Below, in pieces: positions 23,343-31,148 of a stretch of DNA of 34,063 bases. Position 1 is the stretch's first letter, and every line of letters begins with the position of its first letter. Source of the stretch: Bacteroidota bacterium (GTDB taxonomy: Bacteria; Bacteroidota; Bacteroidia; Palsa-948); contig JACRAL010000105.1 of the NCBI GenBank assembly GCA_016213435.1, forward strand, positions 1 to 34,063, in the 5' to 3' direction. A model generated the notes under the pieces. The model worked only from the letters and a program-made list of their open reading frames with translations. It ran no database searches and was not told the origin of the DNA. The translations under genes and the position numbers were made by a program.

Positions 23343-24065
23343 TTACAAAATCAAGTTCGCTCCTATATTCACTTTGGCTCCTTTGCTTTCCAGCCATTTT
23401 TTGTAAAAGCCCGACACTTCCCTGAAAAGTTCGCTGTCATAGTTATTTTGGGGCTGGTAAATCAAATACACCTCAATGCCTTTCAGATCAGGCATCGGTA
23501 TTTCACTTTCTAGGATTCTCCTGACTGAATTGGGATTTGTTTTGATAAGCTGAAATTTTTCCGATTTATAGAACGAAATCAGCGAGGTGTTTTCCATCAG
23601 GTCTGAATACACTACGAGTATCCTGCGTTTGGCTGTGCTTTCTGAAAGGCGTTTGAGTTCCACTGCAATCGGCAGATAAAGCGATGAATAATTTCTACCG
23701 GATGGAACGGATTTCACTTTTTCAAACGCGCTGTCTATCTTTAATAGAAACATCTTTGATTCGTCTGTCCTGTCATAATAATTAGAAATGTATTCGCAGG
23801 CGGGCGCAAGGTTTGCTTCATGCACGGAATTAAAATCTACATCGCTCAGCATGAGCAGGCGGAATTCATATCCCTGCCATAAATCAGTACTGGTATGGAA
23901 TGAATTCCTGACAGCGGTGGAATCAGGGACAGCAAGAAAACTATCCGTCTTGTCAAGCATGACGGTCTCGGATACTGAATAGGCATTTGTATTGCAGGAG
24001 TAAAAAGCTGTACCTGCTCCTGCGCTGAGAAGAATTACTGTGATTGCTGTAGTGAGTTTTTTCAT
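23343..24065 (-). CDS. Lipoprotein with a von Willebrand A-like fold, mobilization operon
   Basis: The 240-residue protein has a lipoprotein-type signal (MKKLTTAITVILLSAGAGTA then FYSC, lipidation cysteine near residue 24). The body resembles a Rossmann/vWA fold: a strand with LLMLSDVDF (about 70-78), RRILVVYSDLMENTSLISFY (about 147-166) and KGIEVYLIYQPQNN (about 195-208). In this fold the D-x-M-E-N-T/S part is where metal-ion-dependent adhesion sites occur, though the full DxSxS motif is not present. I know similar vWA-like lipoproteins from Bacteroidota mobile elements but not their function. It starts five bases after the membrane protein stop. Confidence 0.6.
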   Translation of the reverse strand: MKKLTTAITVILLSAGAGTAFYSCNTNAYSVSETVMLDKTDSFLAVPDSTAVRNSFHTSTDLWQGYEFRLLMLSDVDFNSVHEANLAPACEYISNYYDRTDESKMFLLKIDSAFEKVKSVPSGRNYSSLYLPIAVELKRLSESTAKRRILVVYSDLMENTSLISFYKSEKFQLIKTNPNSVRRILESEIPMPDLKGIEVYLIYQPQNNYDSELFREVSGFYKKWLESKGAKVNIGANLIL

Positions 24066-24070
24066 GGTAA

Positions 24071-25180
24071 TTAGTCTTTTAAATAGGTGAATGATGAATA
24101 ATTATCGCCTCCTGTTTTTCTGTTGTGGAAACAATCCGGAGCCATGCGGTCAGGGCGGTGCGTAAGATTGGCGGATTTAAAAGCTTCCACTGCTTCTGCC
24201 GACCATCGCCTGATGCGCTCAATCAGATGTTTTGCATATTCCGGCTTATACAAAAGCATGCTCAATTTTTTGCTAAGTTCCTCCTTGATGGATTTGATTT
24301 CGGCTTCCAGCCGGGATTCCTGATTTTTCAGGTTGTCATAATGTTCTCTCTCCTGAAGATGTTTTGCATATTCCTCCTGCTGGTGTTTAGGGATGGTATT
24401 TTTATAAATATACCAGACGGTGCCTACCCAAAAAACTAGATTCATAAATACAAACCAGATAGGATTAATGTGAAAATGTGCCTGCTGCTCCATATTTTTT
24501 GCTCTTAACACAGCCATCATGTAAAACACCCCCGTCACGAGCAATGTAACTCCTATGGCAACCAGTCTTTTCTTAAAAATATCATTGGCGCTTTCTTTCA
24601 GGTATCTGGCAAGCTGTTTAGCTAACACAAATATTCCACAGGTTATACCTACGGACATAATGAGCGCAGAAATCCAGCTGCCGCCTATCAATTGCAGTGC
24701 AGTGATGTTGAGTACAGTTTCTGCAAGTCCTATAATGCCAAGAACTGCATTGACATTCTTGCTGGCGGGAGCAGGAATGGTTTTATGGATGGATTCCCCA
24801 TTTTGTTCCTTTTTGAGTTCAAAGTTGTGAAGCTCTGTCTCCGCAGCCTGTTTTTTCTGTTCCTTCTCTTTTGTCTTTTCATCCGCTGCGGCAATAAGCA
24901 TCTGGGCTTCTCCTTTGCTTGTCTCGTGCTGTAGTTTCTGATTCACAAGGGCCATCATTCCATCATGCCCGGCAACTATATCGCCTGTGTAGAACTCAAG
25001 GGAATCACCCTTCAGATGAGGGCGGTTCTGTTTAGCAAAATGCATTCCTTTAATGCGGGCTTGTTTAAGCAATTCCTGATGTCTGGTTTCCAGCATTGCT
25101 TCCAGTTGCTCATCGTAAATCCCGCCTGTGGAGTTTAGATCATTGTTTTTCATGTTGTGTGGTGTTTTGGAGTTGAACAT
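24071..25180 (-). CDS. Multi-span membrane protein of the mobilization operon
   Basis: The 369-residue protein starts with a helical soluble region (about 20-140, charged and glutamine-rich), has about four hydrophobic helices (about 144-165, 168-187, 204-225 and 243-260: NAVLGIIGLAETVLNIT, ISALIMSVGITCGIFVLA, VAIGVTLLVTGVFYMMAV, PIWFVFMNLVFWVGTVWYIY), a coiled coil (about 265-310) and a soluble tail. I do not recognise the family. It may form the membrane platform for transfer. An ATG nine codons in is an alternative start. Spacing to the gene before it is 11 bases and to the lipoprotein five, so it lies in one operon with the relaxase. Confidence 0.65.
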   Translation of the reverse strand: MFNSKTPHNMKNNDLNSTGGIYDEQLEAMLETRHQELLKQARIKGMHFAKQNRPHLKGDSLEFYTGDIVAGHDGMMALVNQKLQHETSKGEAQMLIAAADEKTKEKEQKKQAAETELHNFELKKEQNGESIHKTIPAPASKNVNAVLGIIGLAETVLNITALQLIGGSWISALIMSVGITCGIFVLAKQLARYLKESANDIFKKRLVAIGVTLLVTGVFYMMAVLRAKNMEQQAHFHINPIWFVFMNLVFWVGTVWYIYKNTIPKHQQEEYAKHLQEREHYDNLKNQESRLEAEIKSIKEELSKKLSMLLYKPEYAKHLIERIRRWSAEAVEAFKSANLTHRPDRMAPDCFHNRKTGGDNYSSFTYLKD

Positions 25181-25191
25181 TTATTTTTTGT

Positions 25192-25638
25192 TTAACGGGT
25201 TAGTTGTTTTCCCTTGTCTTTCCCTTTTTCTTTTTCATCTCGCATTTCATTGAGTTCAGTTTCTCTTTTCATCTGTTCAAGCGCTTTGTCTTTTTCCGGT
25301 TCTGTGCTTTCTGCTATCTTCTCGTGGGCAAGGGATTGCGTGAACTGCTGTAATTTCTCTTTTGCTTTCTCAATAAATTTCTTCTTGAGGGCGTAGAGAT
25401 TGAAATCAGCGGGGAAAATTTCCTTGCCTTCGCGGTCTTTGGCGGTGTACTTCATTTTTTTGTTTTCTGCGTCCCACTCGCGGAAAAATCTTGCAATAAC
25501 TTGGCGCTTACCATCTTCTGTTTGCATCACAGCCATAAAATGTTGTCCCTTTTCAGCGGTGCTGTATTCTATAAATACAATTTTGCCGTAAGCGAAAGGG
25601 CTTCGCTGTTTCTTGGGTTGTGTGTTTTGTGTGTTCAT
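25192..25638 (-). CDS. First gene of the mobilization operon, hypothetical
   Basis: The 148-residue protein has a beta-rich N-terminal part (FAYGKIVFIEYSTAEKG, MAVMQTEDGKRQVIARFF, about 15-55) and a highly charged helical C-terminus (about 85-148). It is rich in Lys, Glu and Gln and has no signal or membrane segment. I do not know the family. As the first gene of the operon 25638-20417 and a charged soluble protein, it could bind nucleic acid or act as a regulator. That is inference. Confidence 0.55.
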   Translation of the reverse strand: MNTQNTQPKKQRSPFAYGKIVFIEYSTAEKGQHFMAVMQTEDGKRQVIARFFREWDAENKKMKYTAKDREGKEIFPADFNLYALKKKFIEKAKEKLQQFTQSLAHEKIAESTEPEKDKALEQMKRETELNEMRDEKEKGKDKGKQLTR

Positions 25639-25943
25639 TGGATTTGGTTTTAGTTAATATGGAATTAAATTTCTGGGGTAAAATTAATTCAACGGGTTTG
25701 GAAAAATGTTACGCCTGCCGCAAAGGATAAGCGTCAACTACGTCAACCAGAAAAAATCATTTTATGAGACAACGGGAACGCTACTTACTTCTCTGCTTTG
25801 ACTGGAAGTATTTTGAATAAACCCAAACGAATGATTTAGAGTGCCGTTGGAGTGCTGTTTTAGAGTGCTGAAATGCAGGGTTTTGCACCTTTTTGCAGGG
25901 TTGAGAATTGTATTTTCGCTAAATTTTTAAAGTTCTTGTTGAA
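25639..25943. other. Gene-free end of the element with clustered direct repeats
   Basis: No gene is seen. The mobilization operon promoter must lie here. From 25839 there are three direct repeats of GAGTGCYG (25839-25846, 25850-25857, 25863-25870) and two of TGCAGGGTT (25874-25882 and 25894-25902), the latter 20 bases apart, about two helical turns. This is the pattern expected of arm-type integrase sites next to an attachment core, but it is not proof. Confidence 0.45.
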
Positions 25944-26005
25944 GCGTGTGGACTCAAACACCAGTAGGCTTAACACCTGTACGAGTTCGATTCTCGTCTT
26001 CGGTA
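25944..26005 (+). tRNA. Partial tRNA-Leu (3' half), probable attachment site
   Basis: The sequence has CTCAAAC around the anticodon loop (anticodon CAA at about 25954-25956), a long variable arm (AGTAGGCTTAACACCT), the T-arm ACGAG-TTCGATT-CTCGT (25981-25997) and the acceptor 3' strand CTTCGGT (25998-26004) with discriminator A. The D arm and a proper 5' acceptor are missing; the bases upstream are element-like. The anticodon stem is not paired at its ends (GTGGA against ACCAG), as expected if the 5' strand comes from the element. This fits an integrated element whose target is a tRNA-Leu, with the intact gene at its other end, to the left of this window. It is not a functional tRNA as it stands. 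Confidence 0.7.
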
Positions 26006-26011
26006 CTGGGA

Positions 26012-26048
26012 GGGAGTTTTCCGAATAAAAAGGAAAGCTCCCTTTTTT
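26012..26048 (+). terminator. Terminator of the former tRNA-Leu gene
   Basis: GGGAGTTTTCC (26012-26022), loop GAATAAAAA, GGAAAGCTCCC (26032-26042) pair over 11 positions including one wobble and are followed by TTTTTT. It sits seven bases after the tRNA fragment, where a native tRNA terminator would be. Confidence 0.75.
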
Positions 26049-26080
26049 ATTTTCATTGCAGTTGTGTAAAAAAAAGAAAC

Positions 26081-26293
26081 TCAGATCAAACCAAGATTGT
26101 TTTTATCCAGAATAAATTTTGCTTTCACTACATCCTCTCTGTTTACAAGCACTTCAATATCTCCAAATTTATATAGAGAATCCTGGTGATTGGCTACAAC
26201 ACTTTGAATTTCGTTATGAGCAAGCAGGCTTTTTACAAGTTCGGCTTTCTGTAAATTTCCGGAAGAAAATATGACTGCCCAGTTTTTATCCAT
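26081..26293 (-). CDS. DUF2007-family small protein
   Basis: The 70-residue protein has the typical pattern of DUF2007 (putative signal-transducing): WAVIFSSGNLQKAELVKSLL, then a small middle part, and IEVLVNREDVVKAKFIL at the end. The fold is ferredoxin-like, related to the GlnB type; the role is not established. The start overlaps the LUD gene stop by eight bases, so both are in one transcript. It ends just before the element boundary. Confidence 0.8.
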   Translation of the reverse strand: MDKNWAVIFSSGNLQKAELVKSLLAHNEIQSVVANHQDSLYKFGDIEVLVNREDVVKAKFILDKNNLGLI

Positions 26294-26945
26294 CCACTAA
26301 GAAAACATAAATTTCTTTGGGTCCGTGCGCGCCTTGCACCAATGTTTTTTCAATATCAGCCGTACGGCTGGGTCCTGAAATATTTACGATCATGGAGGGA
26401 AAATCGTTCTTATATTTATTTTTGATGCCGCCCAATGCCTCTTTGATGGTATAAACTAATTGAGAAGAATAAGCAATAACAATGTGATAATTGGCAAAAG
26501 CAGGTAGTATTCTTCCGGAAGTTTGTTTGGAAGAAACGAGCACACTTCCGGTTCTTGCTGCCAGAAATTCGCAGAGAGAAACTCCAACATTCACATGGCG
26601 AACATCTTTTTCGTTTTCTGAAAAATCAATTCCGGATTTTTTTAGTATCTCTTTCGCTTTGTTCTCAAAACAAAATATGCCTTCCCCGTTTTTCTCGTGG
26701 TTGTCCCATTTATTCTCTTCCATTAACATTGAAAGATTTTCAGAGAGTTCTTTTTCGTTCTCGCAATAAATAAATTTCCCGTTGAGTTTTGTGAATTGCT
26801 GTGCGAAAATTATTTCCAGCGGTTCCTCCGCTTTTTGGTAAATGTCGCTGTCAAAATCAATATTGGCGGTGCTGGAAGATTTTTGAATCAGCGCCTTCCT
26901 GACCTTTTTTAGAATTTTCTCCTTGGTGGTGGTTTCTTGGTGCAT
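26286..26945 (-). CDS. LUD-domain protein (LutC-like)
   Basis: The 219-residue protein has the LUD fold found in LutC and LutB of lactate utilisation: GVSLCEFLAARTGSVLVSS (about 124-142), then HIVIAYSSQLVYTIKEAL and GPSRTADIEKTLVQGAHGP near the end. The characteristic S-R-T-A-D-I-E motif is present. The usual partners LutA and LutB are absent, so this is a single-gene LUD protein, as often seen in Bacteroidota next to ftsH. Its specific reaction is not known to me. Confidence 0.88.
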   Translation of the reverse strand: MHQETTTKEKILKKVRKALIQKSSSTANIDFDSDIYQKAEEPLEIIFAQQFTKLNGKFIYCENEKELSENLSMLMEENKWDNHEKNGEGIFCFENKAKEILKKSGIDFSENEKDVRHVNVGVSLCEFLAARTGSVLVSSKQTSGRILPAFANYHIVIAYSSQLVYTIKEALGGIKNKYKNDFPSMIVNISGPSRTADIEKTLVQGAHGPKEIYVFLVDG

Positions 26946-27000
26946 CTTGAATCAGCGAAAACGAATCAGTACGAAAAATACGAAATAGCTCGTTTCTTGT

Positions 27001-29229
27001 TTAAAACAGTGTTGGTTGTTTTTTATCGCCTGTTTCTTCCGGATTATTTACTGTCGAATCTGCAGGTTTGTTATCAGTCATGCCATTATTTTCGTTTTGT
27101 GATGAGGTTACGCCATTTTCTGCAGCAGGAGCTTGTGCCGACATTGTTGAAGAAAGTTGAGAAGCTTTTTTCTCTTCTTCCGTTTCAAACGGACGTTTGC
27201 CAAAAATTGCTTCCAGATCTTCTTTGAAGATGACTTCTTTCTCAAGCAGGAACTGTGCAAGCTTTGTCAGCTGCTCTTTGTGTTTAGTTAAAATATCCTT
27301 CGCCCGTACATAGGCAGTTTCAACGAGCAAACTTACTTCCGTATCGATCCGTTCCGCAGTTTTTTCGCTGAAAGGTTTCTGAAACGACATTTCAGAATTT
27401 CCGGAAGAATCGTAAAAACTAATGTTGCCGATTTTTTCATTCAGTCCGTAATACATCACCATCGCGTACGCCTGTTTCGTAATTTTTTCAAGGTCGCTTA
27501 GTGCCCCGGTAGAAATTCTTCCGAACACCACTTCTTCTGCTGCACGACCGCCTAATGCGGCACAAACTTCATCCAGCATCTGTTCTTTTGTAGTTATCTG
27601 CCTTTCTTCGGGAAGATACCATGCGGCTCCGAGCGATTTTCCGCGGGGAACTATGGTTACTTTGACAAGAGGATGCGCATGCTCAAGAAGCCAACTCACA
27701 CTGGCATGCCCTGCTTCATGATAGGCAATCACTTTTTTCTCATCCGAAGAAATGATCTTATTTTTCTTTTCCAGGCCGCCAATCACTCGGTCAACCGCAT
27801 CTAAAAAGTCCTGACGCTCTACTTCGTGTTTGTTTTTTCTTGCGGCAATGAGAGCAGCTTCGTTGCAGATGTTGGCAATATCAGCTCCTGAAAAACCCGG
27901 AGTTTGTTTGGCAAGGAATTCTACATCTACACTTTTTGCAACTTTTATCGGTTTGATATGCACTACAAAAATTTCCTTTCGCTCGTGAACATCCGGTAGG
28001 TCAACGTAAATCTGACGGTCAAAACGACCCGCTCGAAGCAATGCTCGGTCAAGGATATCAGCACGGTTGGTTGCCGCAAGAAGAATTACTCCGCTGTTGG
28101 TGCCGAATCCATCCATTTCGGTAAGCAATTGGTTGAGTGTGCTTTCGCGTTCATCATTTCCTCCCTGTACCATTCCTCTTCCGCGCGCTCTGCCGATGCC
28201 GTCAATCTCATCAATGAAAACAATGCAAGGCGCTTTTTCTTTCGCCTGACGGAAAAGGTCGCGCACACGTGAAGCGCCTACTCCTACAAACATTTCTACA
28301 AAATCAGAACCGGAGAGAGAAAAGAAAGGAACTTTTGCCTCGCCCGCCACAGCTTTTGCCAATAGAGTTTTTCCTGTTCCCGGAGCGCCAACGAGCAACG
28401 CGCCTTTAGGAATCTTCGCTCCGAGTTCAGTGTATTTTTTCGGACTCTTTAGAAAGTCAACAATCTCTTTTATTTCAATTTTTGCTTCTTCAAGTCCAGC
28501 AACATCGTTGAATGTGATATTAACCTGTGTGTCTTTGTCATACAGCGCGGCTTTTGATTTTCCGATACTGAAAATATTTACACCAACACCGCCACCACCG
28601 CCCATCAACCTGCCCATAAGAAAGAACCAAATGGCAACCATAATCACAAGTGGAAATATCCAATTCATGTATTCGCTCATGCCGGTTCTGTTCTCGCTGC
28701 TGGGAAGAACACGGTCTTTCGGGTCAAGGTCTTTTTGCACTTCGTCCAATTGGCGCGTGAAAGATTCTTTTTCAATTTTCATCACAAAGTGGGGACCAGG
28801 ATTTATTTCTTTTGTAAGCGGGCGCTCGCGAACTTTGTCGAACTTAGGTTCTTTGAGACGATCTGTCTTGATATAAATTTCTGCGGCTTGCTCGTTCACG
28901 ATTACGATCTTGCGCACATCACCCGGTTTAAGATAATTTTCTACAAGTTCTTGCCATTCGATTTTTTGAGTGTTGTCAGTTACATTCGTAAACCACATCA
29001 CTGCAATCCCAATAAAAATGAAAATATAAATCCAGTAGAAGTTAAAATTTCCGGAATTCTTAGGAAGTTTATCTTTCAGCTTTTTAAACTGAGTTTTTGA
29101 ATCTAATTCCTTTTTGCTGTTCCCTCCGGAGGGGTTTTCCCCGGAAGAGGTAGTTCGAGATGATGTCTTAGGAGAATCTTGTCCGACTGGCTGCGATTCT
29201 TCTTTTTTTATTTTTTGCTCTTCGCTCAT
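27001..29229 (-). CDS. ftsH: ATP-dependent zinc metalloprotease FtsH
   Basis: The 742-residue protein degrades membrane and soluble proteins at the inner membrane. It has a polar N-terminal tail, transmembrane helices at about 63-81 and 190-206 with a periplasmic part between, an AAA+ module with Walker A GAPGTGKT (281-288), pore motif FVGVGA (314-319), Walker B IVFIDE (336-341), and a peptidase domain with zinc motif HEAGH (504-508) and third ligand D579. The C-terminus is a long acidic/polar tail. The N-terminal extension of about 60 residues rich in S, K and E is longer than in E. coli FtsH but common in the phylum. It lies between rsfS and the LUD gene. Confidence 0.98.
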   Translation of the reverse strand: MSEEQKIKKEESQPVGQDSPKTSSRTTSSGENPSGGNSKKELDSKTQFKKLKDKLPKNSGNFNFYWIYIFIFIGIAVMWFTNVTDNTQKIEWQELVENYLKPGDVRKIVIVNEQAAEIYIKTDRLKEPKFDKVRERPLTKEINPGPHFVMKIEKESFTRQLDEVQKDLDPKDRVLPSSENRTGMSEYMNWIFPLVIMVAIWFFLMGRLMGGGGGVGVNIFSIGKSKAALYDKDTQVNITFNDVAGLEEAKIEIKEIVDFLKSPKKYTELGAKIPKGALLVGAPGTGKTLLAKAVAGEAKVPFFSLSGSDFVEMFVGVGASRVRDLFRQAKEKAPCIVFIDEIDGIGRARGRGMVQGGNDERESTLNQLLTEMDGFGTNSGVILLAATNRADILDRALLRAGRFDRQIYVDLPDVHERKEIFVVHIKPIKVAKSVDVEFLAKQTPGFSGADIANICNEAALIAARKNKHEVERQDFLDAVDRVIGGLEKKNKIISSDEKKVIAYHEAGHASVSWLLEHAHPLVKVTIVPRGKSLGAAWYLPEERQITTKEQMLDEVCAALGGRAAEEVVFGRISTGALSDLEKITKQAYAMVMYYGLNEKIGNISFYDSSGNSEMSFQKPFSEKTAERIDTEVSLLVETAYVRAKDILTKHKEQLTKLAQFLLEKEVIFKEDLEAIFGKRPFETEEEKKASQLSSTMSAQAPAAENGVTSSQNENNGMTDNKPADSTVNNPEETGDKKQPTLF

Positions 29230-29267
29230 TTTTGATTCAATGGATTACACCGATTCTTAAGGCAAGA

Positions 29268-29843
29268 TTAAGTAGATTTCTTTTTTGGTTTTACTATCTT
29301 TTTAGCTGTTTTTTTCTTTGGTGAAGATTTGGTCTTGCTCAATTTTTTTGCCGGTACCTCTTTGGCTTTCTCATTCTTACTGGCACGGGCGCCTATGCGG
29401 ACTTTTGTTTTTGTTGCAACTTTTCTTTTTACCTTCTCTTTTGGAGAGCGAGGAGCAGGCGTTGTCACATCTTTGATTTCTGCATCTGCCCACATATCTT
29501 CTAAACCGAAATGCTGTCGGATATGCGGCTGAAAGATATGCACTACCACATCCACATAATCCATTAAAACCCATTCAGCGTTTTGCAAACCTTCTACGTG
29601 CCATGGGCGGCTTCCGGTTTCTTGCTTTATGTACTCTTCAACGCTTCCGGCTATCGCCTGAACTTGGGTGCGTGAATTTGCTTCGCAGATCACAAAATAA
29701 TCGCAGGGAGAACTTGCATTTTTTTTCAGATTGAGGCACACAATCTCATTGCCTTTTTTTTCTTCAATGCCCTTTACTGCGTATCGGACTAATGTGGATG
29801 AAGTCGTTTCTTTTTGCTTTGCAGCTGTTGGTTTTTTGGTCAT
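29268..29843 (-). CDS. rsfS: Ribosomal silencing factor RsfS with lysine-rich tail
   Basis: The 191-residue protein contains the complete RsfS domain in about residues 15-125 (CDYFVICEANSRTQVQAIAG, RPWHVEGLQNAEWVLMDYVD, VVVHIFQPHIRQHFGLEDMW). RsfS binds ribosomal protein uL14 and blocks subunit joining when nutrients are scarce. The usual length is 105-130 residues; here a further tail of about 60 residues is very rich in lysine, serine and proline (KKKTAKKIVKPKKKST end). The tail would bind RNA non-specifically. It is 38 bases upstream of ftsH. Confidence 0.93.
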   Translation of the reverse strand: MTKKPTAAKQKETTSSTLVRYAVKGIEEKKGNEIVCLNLKKNASSPCDYFVICEANSRTQVQAIAGSVEEYIKQETGSRPWHVEGLQNAEWVLMDYVDVVVHIFQPHIRQHFGLEDMWADAEIKDVTTPAPRSPKEKVKRKVATKTKVRIGARASKNEKAKEVPAKKLSKTKSSPKKKTAKKIVKPKKKST

Positions 29844-29936
29844 ATTTTGTAATGGGTATAAAGATATAACTTTTCCGCCATCTAATTTGAAGGACGATTG
29901 AGCAGAACTATTATTTTAGCCGCTCGCAGAAAAAAT

Positions 29937-30734
29937 ATGAATACCCTGTTTGTTGGACAGAACATCATTCGTGTGGAGCAAACAGATTCCACAAACTCGC
30001 ATTTAACACGTTTGCTTGAGAATGAAAAATTTCCTGAAGGAGCTATGCTAATCACTCAAAAGCAAGTGCAGGGCAGAGGACAGCGTGGTGCAACATGGGA
30101 AAGCGAACCCAATCAAAATCTTACACTAAGCATTCTCTTGCAGCCAACCTTTTTGCTGCCGGATGAACAATTTCAATTGAATAAAGCAATTTCGCTGGGA
30201 GTGATGGAAATGATTAGCAACTCCCTCTCCTTTGGAGAGGGTTGGGGTGAGGCGAAAATAAAATGGCCCAACGATATTTACATTAGCAATAAAAAAGTTG
30301 CCGGCATTTTGATTGAAAATTCTGTAAGCGGGAAAAAATTACAGCAATCCATCATTGGCATAGGGATAAATGTGAATCAGGAAAAGTTTTCCGCGAAACT
30401 TCCAAATCCAACAGCTCTTAAACTTGTTACCGGAAAAGAATTTGATCTGGGTGAGTGTTTGGAGCAACTGTGTTCTTGCATTGAGAGCAGGTATTTGCAA
30501 TTGCGAAGTCCCTCCTCTGTCCTCCCCATTAGGGAAGAAGCAAAGCAAACAGCCATTGACTCAGATTATCTAAAAAGCCTTTACCGGTTTAGCGAATGGG
30601 CAAGTTATAAATTCAAAGGTGAAATTGTTGAAGCAAAAATTACCGGAGTTACTAAACTTGGGAAGCTTGTGTTAGAAACTAAAAAAGAAAAAATATTGGA
30701 GTGTGATTTTAAGGAGGTGGAGTTTTGTAAATAG
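29937..30734 (+). CDS. birA: Biotin-[acetyl-CoA-carboxylase] ligase BirA
   Basis: The 265-residue enzyme activates biotin with ATP and attaches it to the carrier domain of acetyl-CoA carboxylase. QTDSTN (15-20), the biotinyl-AMP loop GRGQRG (46-51), KWPND (109-113) and GIGINVNQ (141-148) are present. No DNA-binding domain precedes them, so it is a non-regulatory class I BirA. I chose the ATG at 29937; a TTG at 29898 would add 13 residues with no family match. Residues 96-105 (SLSFGEGWGE) come from a palindromic repeat inserted in frame just before KWPND. Another foreign-looking segment (191-204, SPSSVLPIREEAKQ) precedes the C-terminal SH3-like domain. Divergent from rsfS. Confidence 0.95.
   Translation: MNTLFVGQNIIRVEQTDSTNSHLTRLLENEKFPEGAMLITQKQVQGRGQRGATWESEPNQNLTLSILLQPTFLLPDEQFQLNKAISLGVMEMISNSLSFGEGWGEAKIKWPNDIYISNKKVAGILIENSVSGKKLQQSIIGIGINVNQEKFSAKLPNPTALKLVTGKEFDLGECLEQLCSCIESRYLQLRSPSSVLPIREEAKQTAIDSDYLKSLYRFSEWASYKFKGEIVEAKITGVTKLGKLVLETKKEKILECDFKEVEFCK
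30223..30253. repeat. Palindromic repeat inserted in frame in birA
   Basis: CCCTCTCC-TTT-GGAGAGGG (30223-30241) followed by TTGGGGTGAGGC matches the unit at 5987-6017 in all but one base. Here the plus strand encodes LSFGEGWGE within the loop before the KWPND motif of BirA. The frame is kept. Confidence 0.85.
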
Positions 30735-30736
30735 CC

Positions 30737-31129
30737 TTACACCTCCTTCATCTTCTCCACCAACAGATTGAAGAATTTCTTGAGGGGTTTTTCCACCATC
30801 ATCGCCATCATGGGATTCAGATCGGCATCAAAGATAAATTGCCCGGTGCATTGAGTGGGAGATGTTTCGGTAAAAAGTATGTCGAGCATAAAATTAAAAG
30901 GCACTTTTCCGTTGGATGTAACTTTAATTAAAGTATTCGGAACTTTTTCAACGATTTTCATTCCTATGGTTGCCATTCCTGTGATAGTGAAGGAGCAATC
31001 ATTTTCCGTGCTCTGCCAGTTGGTTGCCTGCGGAGGCATTAATTTCTGAAAGTTGTTGAAATTAGTGAGGAAAGAAAAAATTTCCGATGCGGGTTTATTT
31101 ATTTCGGATTTGTCGCTTTCTATTCGCAT
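30737..31129 (-). CDS. SRPBCC-family protein (START/polyketide cyclase-like)
   Basis: The 130-residue protein starts RIESDKSEINKPASEIFSFL, the usual first strand and helix of the SRPBCC ligand-binding fold, continues FQKLMPPQ, then beta strands (FTITGMATIGMKIVEKVP, FMLDILFTE, TGQFIFDADLNPMMAMMV) and the long C-terminal helix (LKKFFNLLVEKMKEV). It binds a hydrophobic ligand in a cavity in this family; the ligand is unknown. It ends two bases from the birA stop, in convergent orientation, and lies 19 bases after the pyrE stop, so it is likely the second gene of the pyrE transcript. Confidence 0.85.
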   Translation of the reverse strand: MRIESDKSEINKPASEIFSFLTNFNNFQKLMPPQATNWQSTENDCSFTITGMATIGMKIVEKVPNTLIKVTSNGKVPFNFMLDILFTETSPTQCTGQFIFDADLNPMMAMMVEKPLKKFFNLLVEKMKEV

Positions 31130-31148
31130 GAGTCGATGAAAAGAAAAA

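Noticed and set aside
25944-26005. A complete, functional tRNA-Leu
   Set aside because: No D arm is present; although GTTGAAG just upstream could wobble-pair with the acceptor 3' strand, the cloverleaf cannot form.
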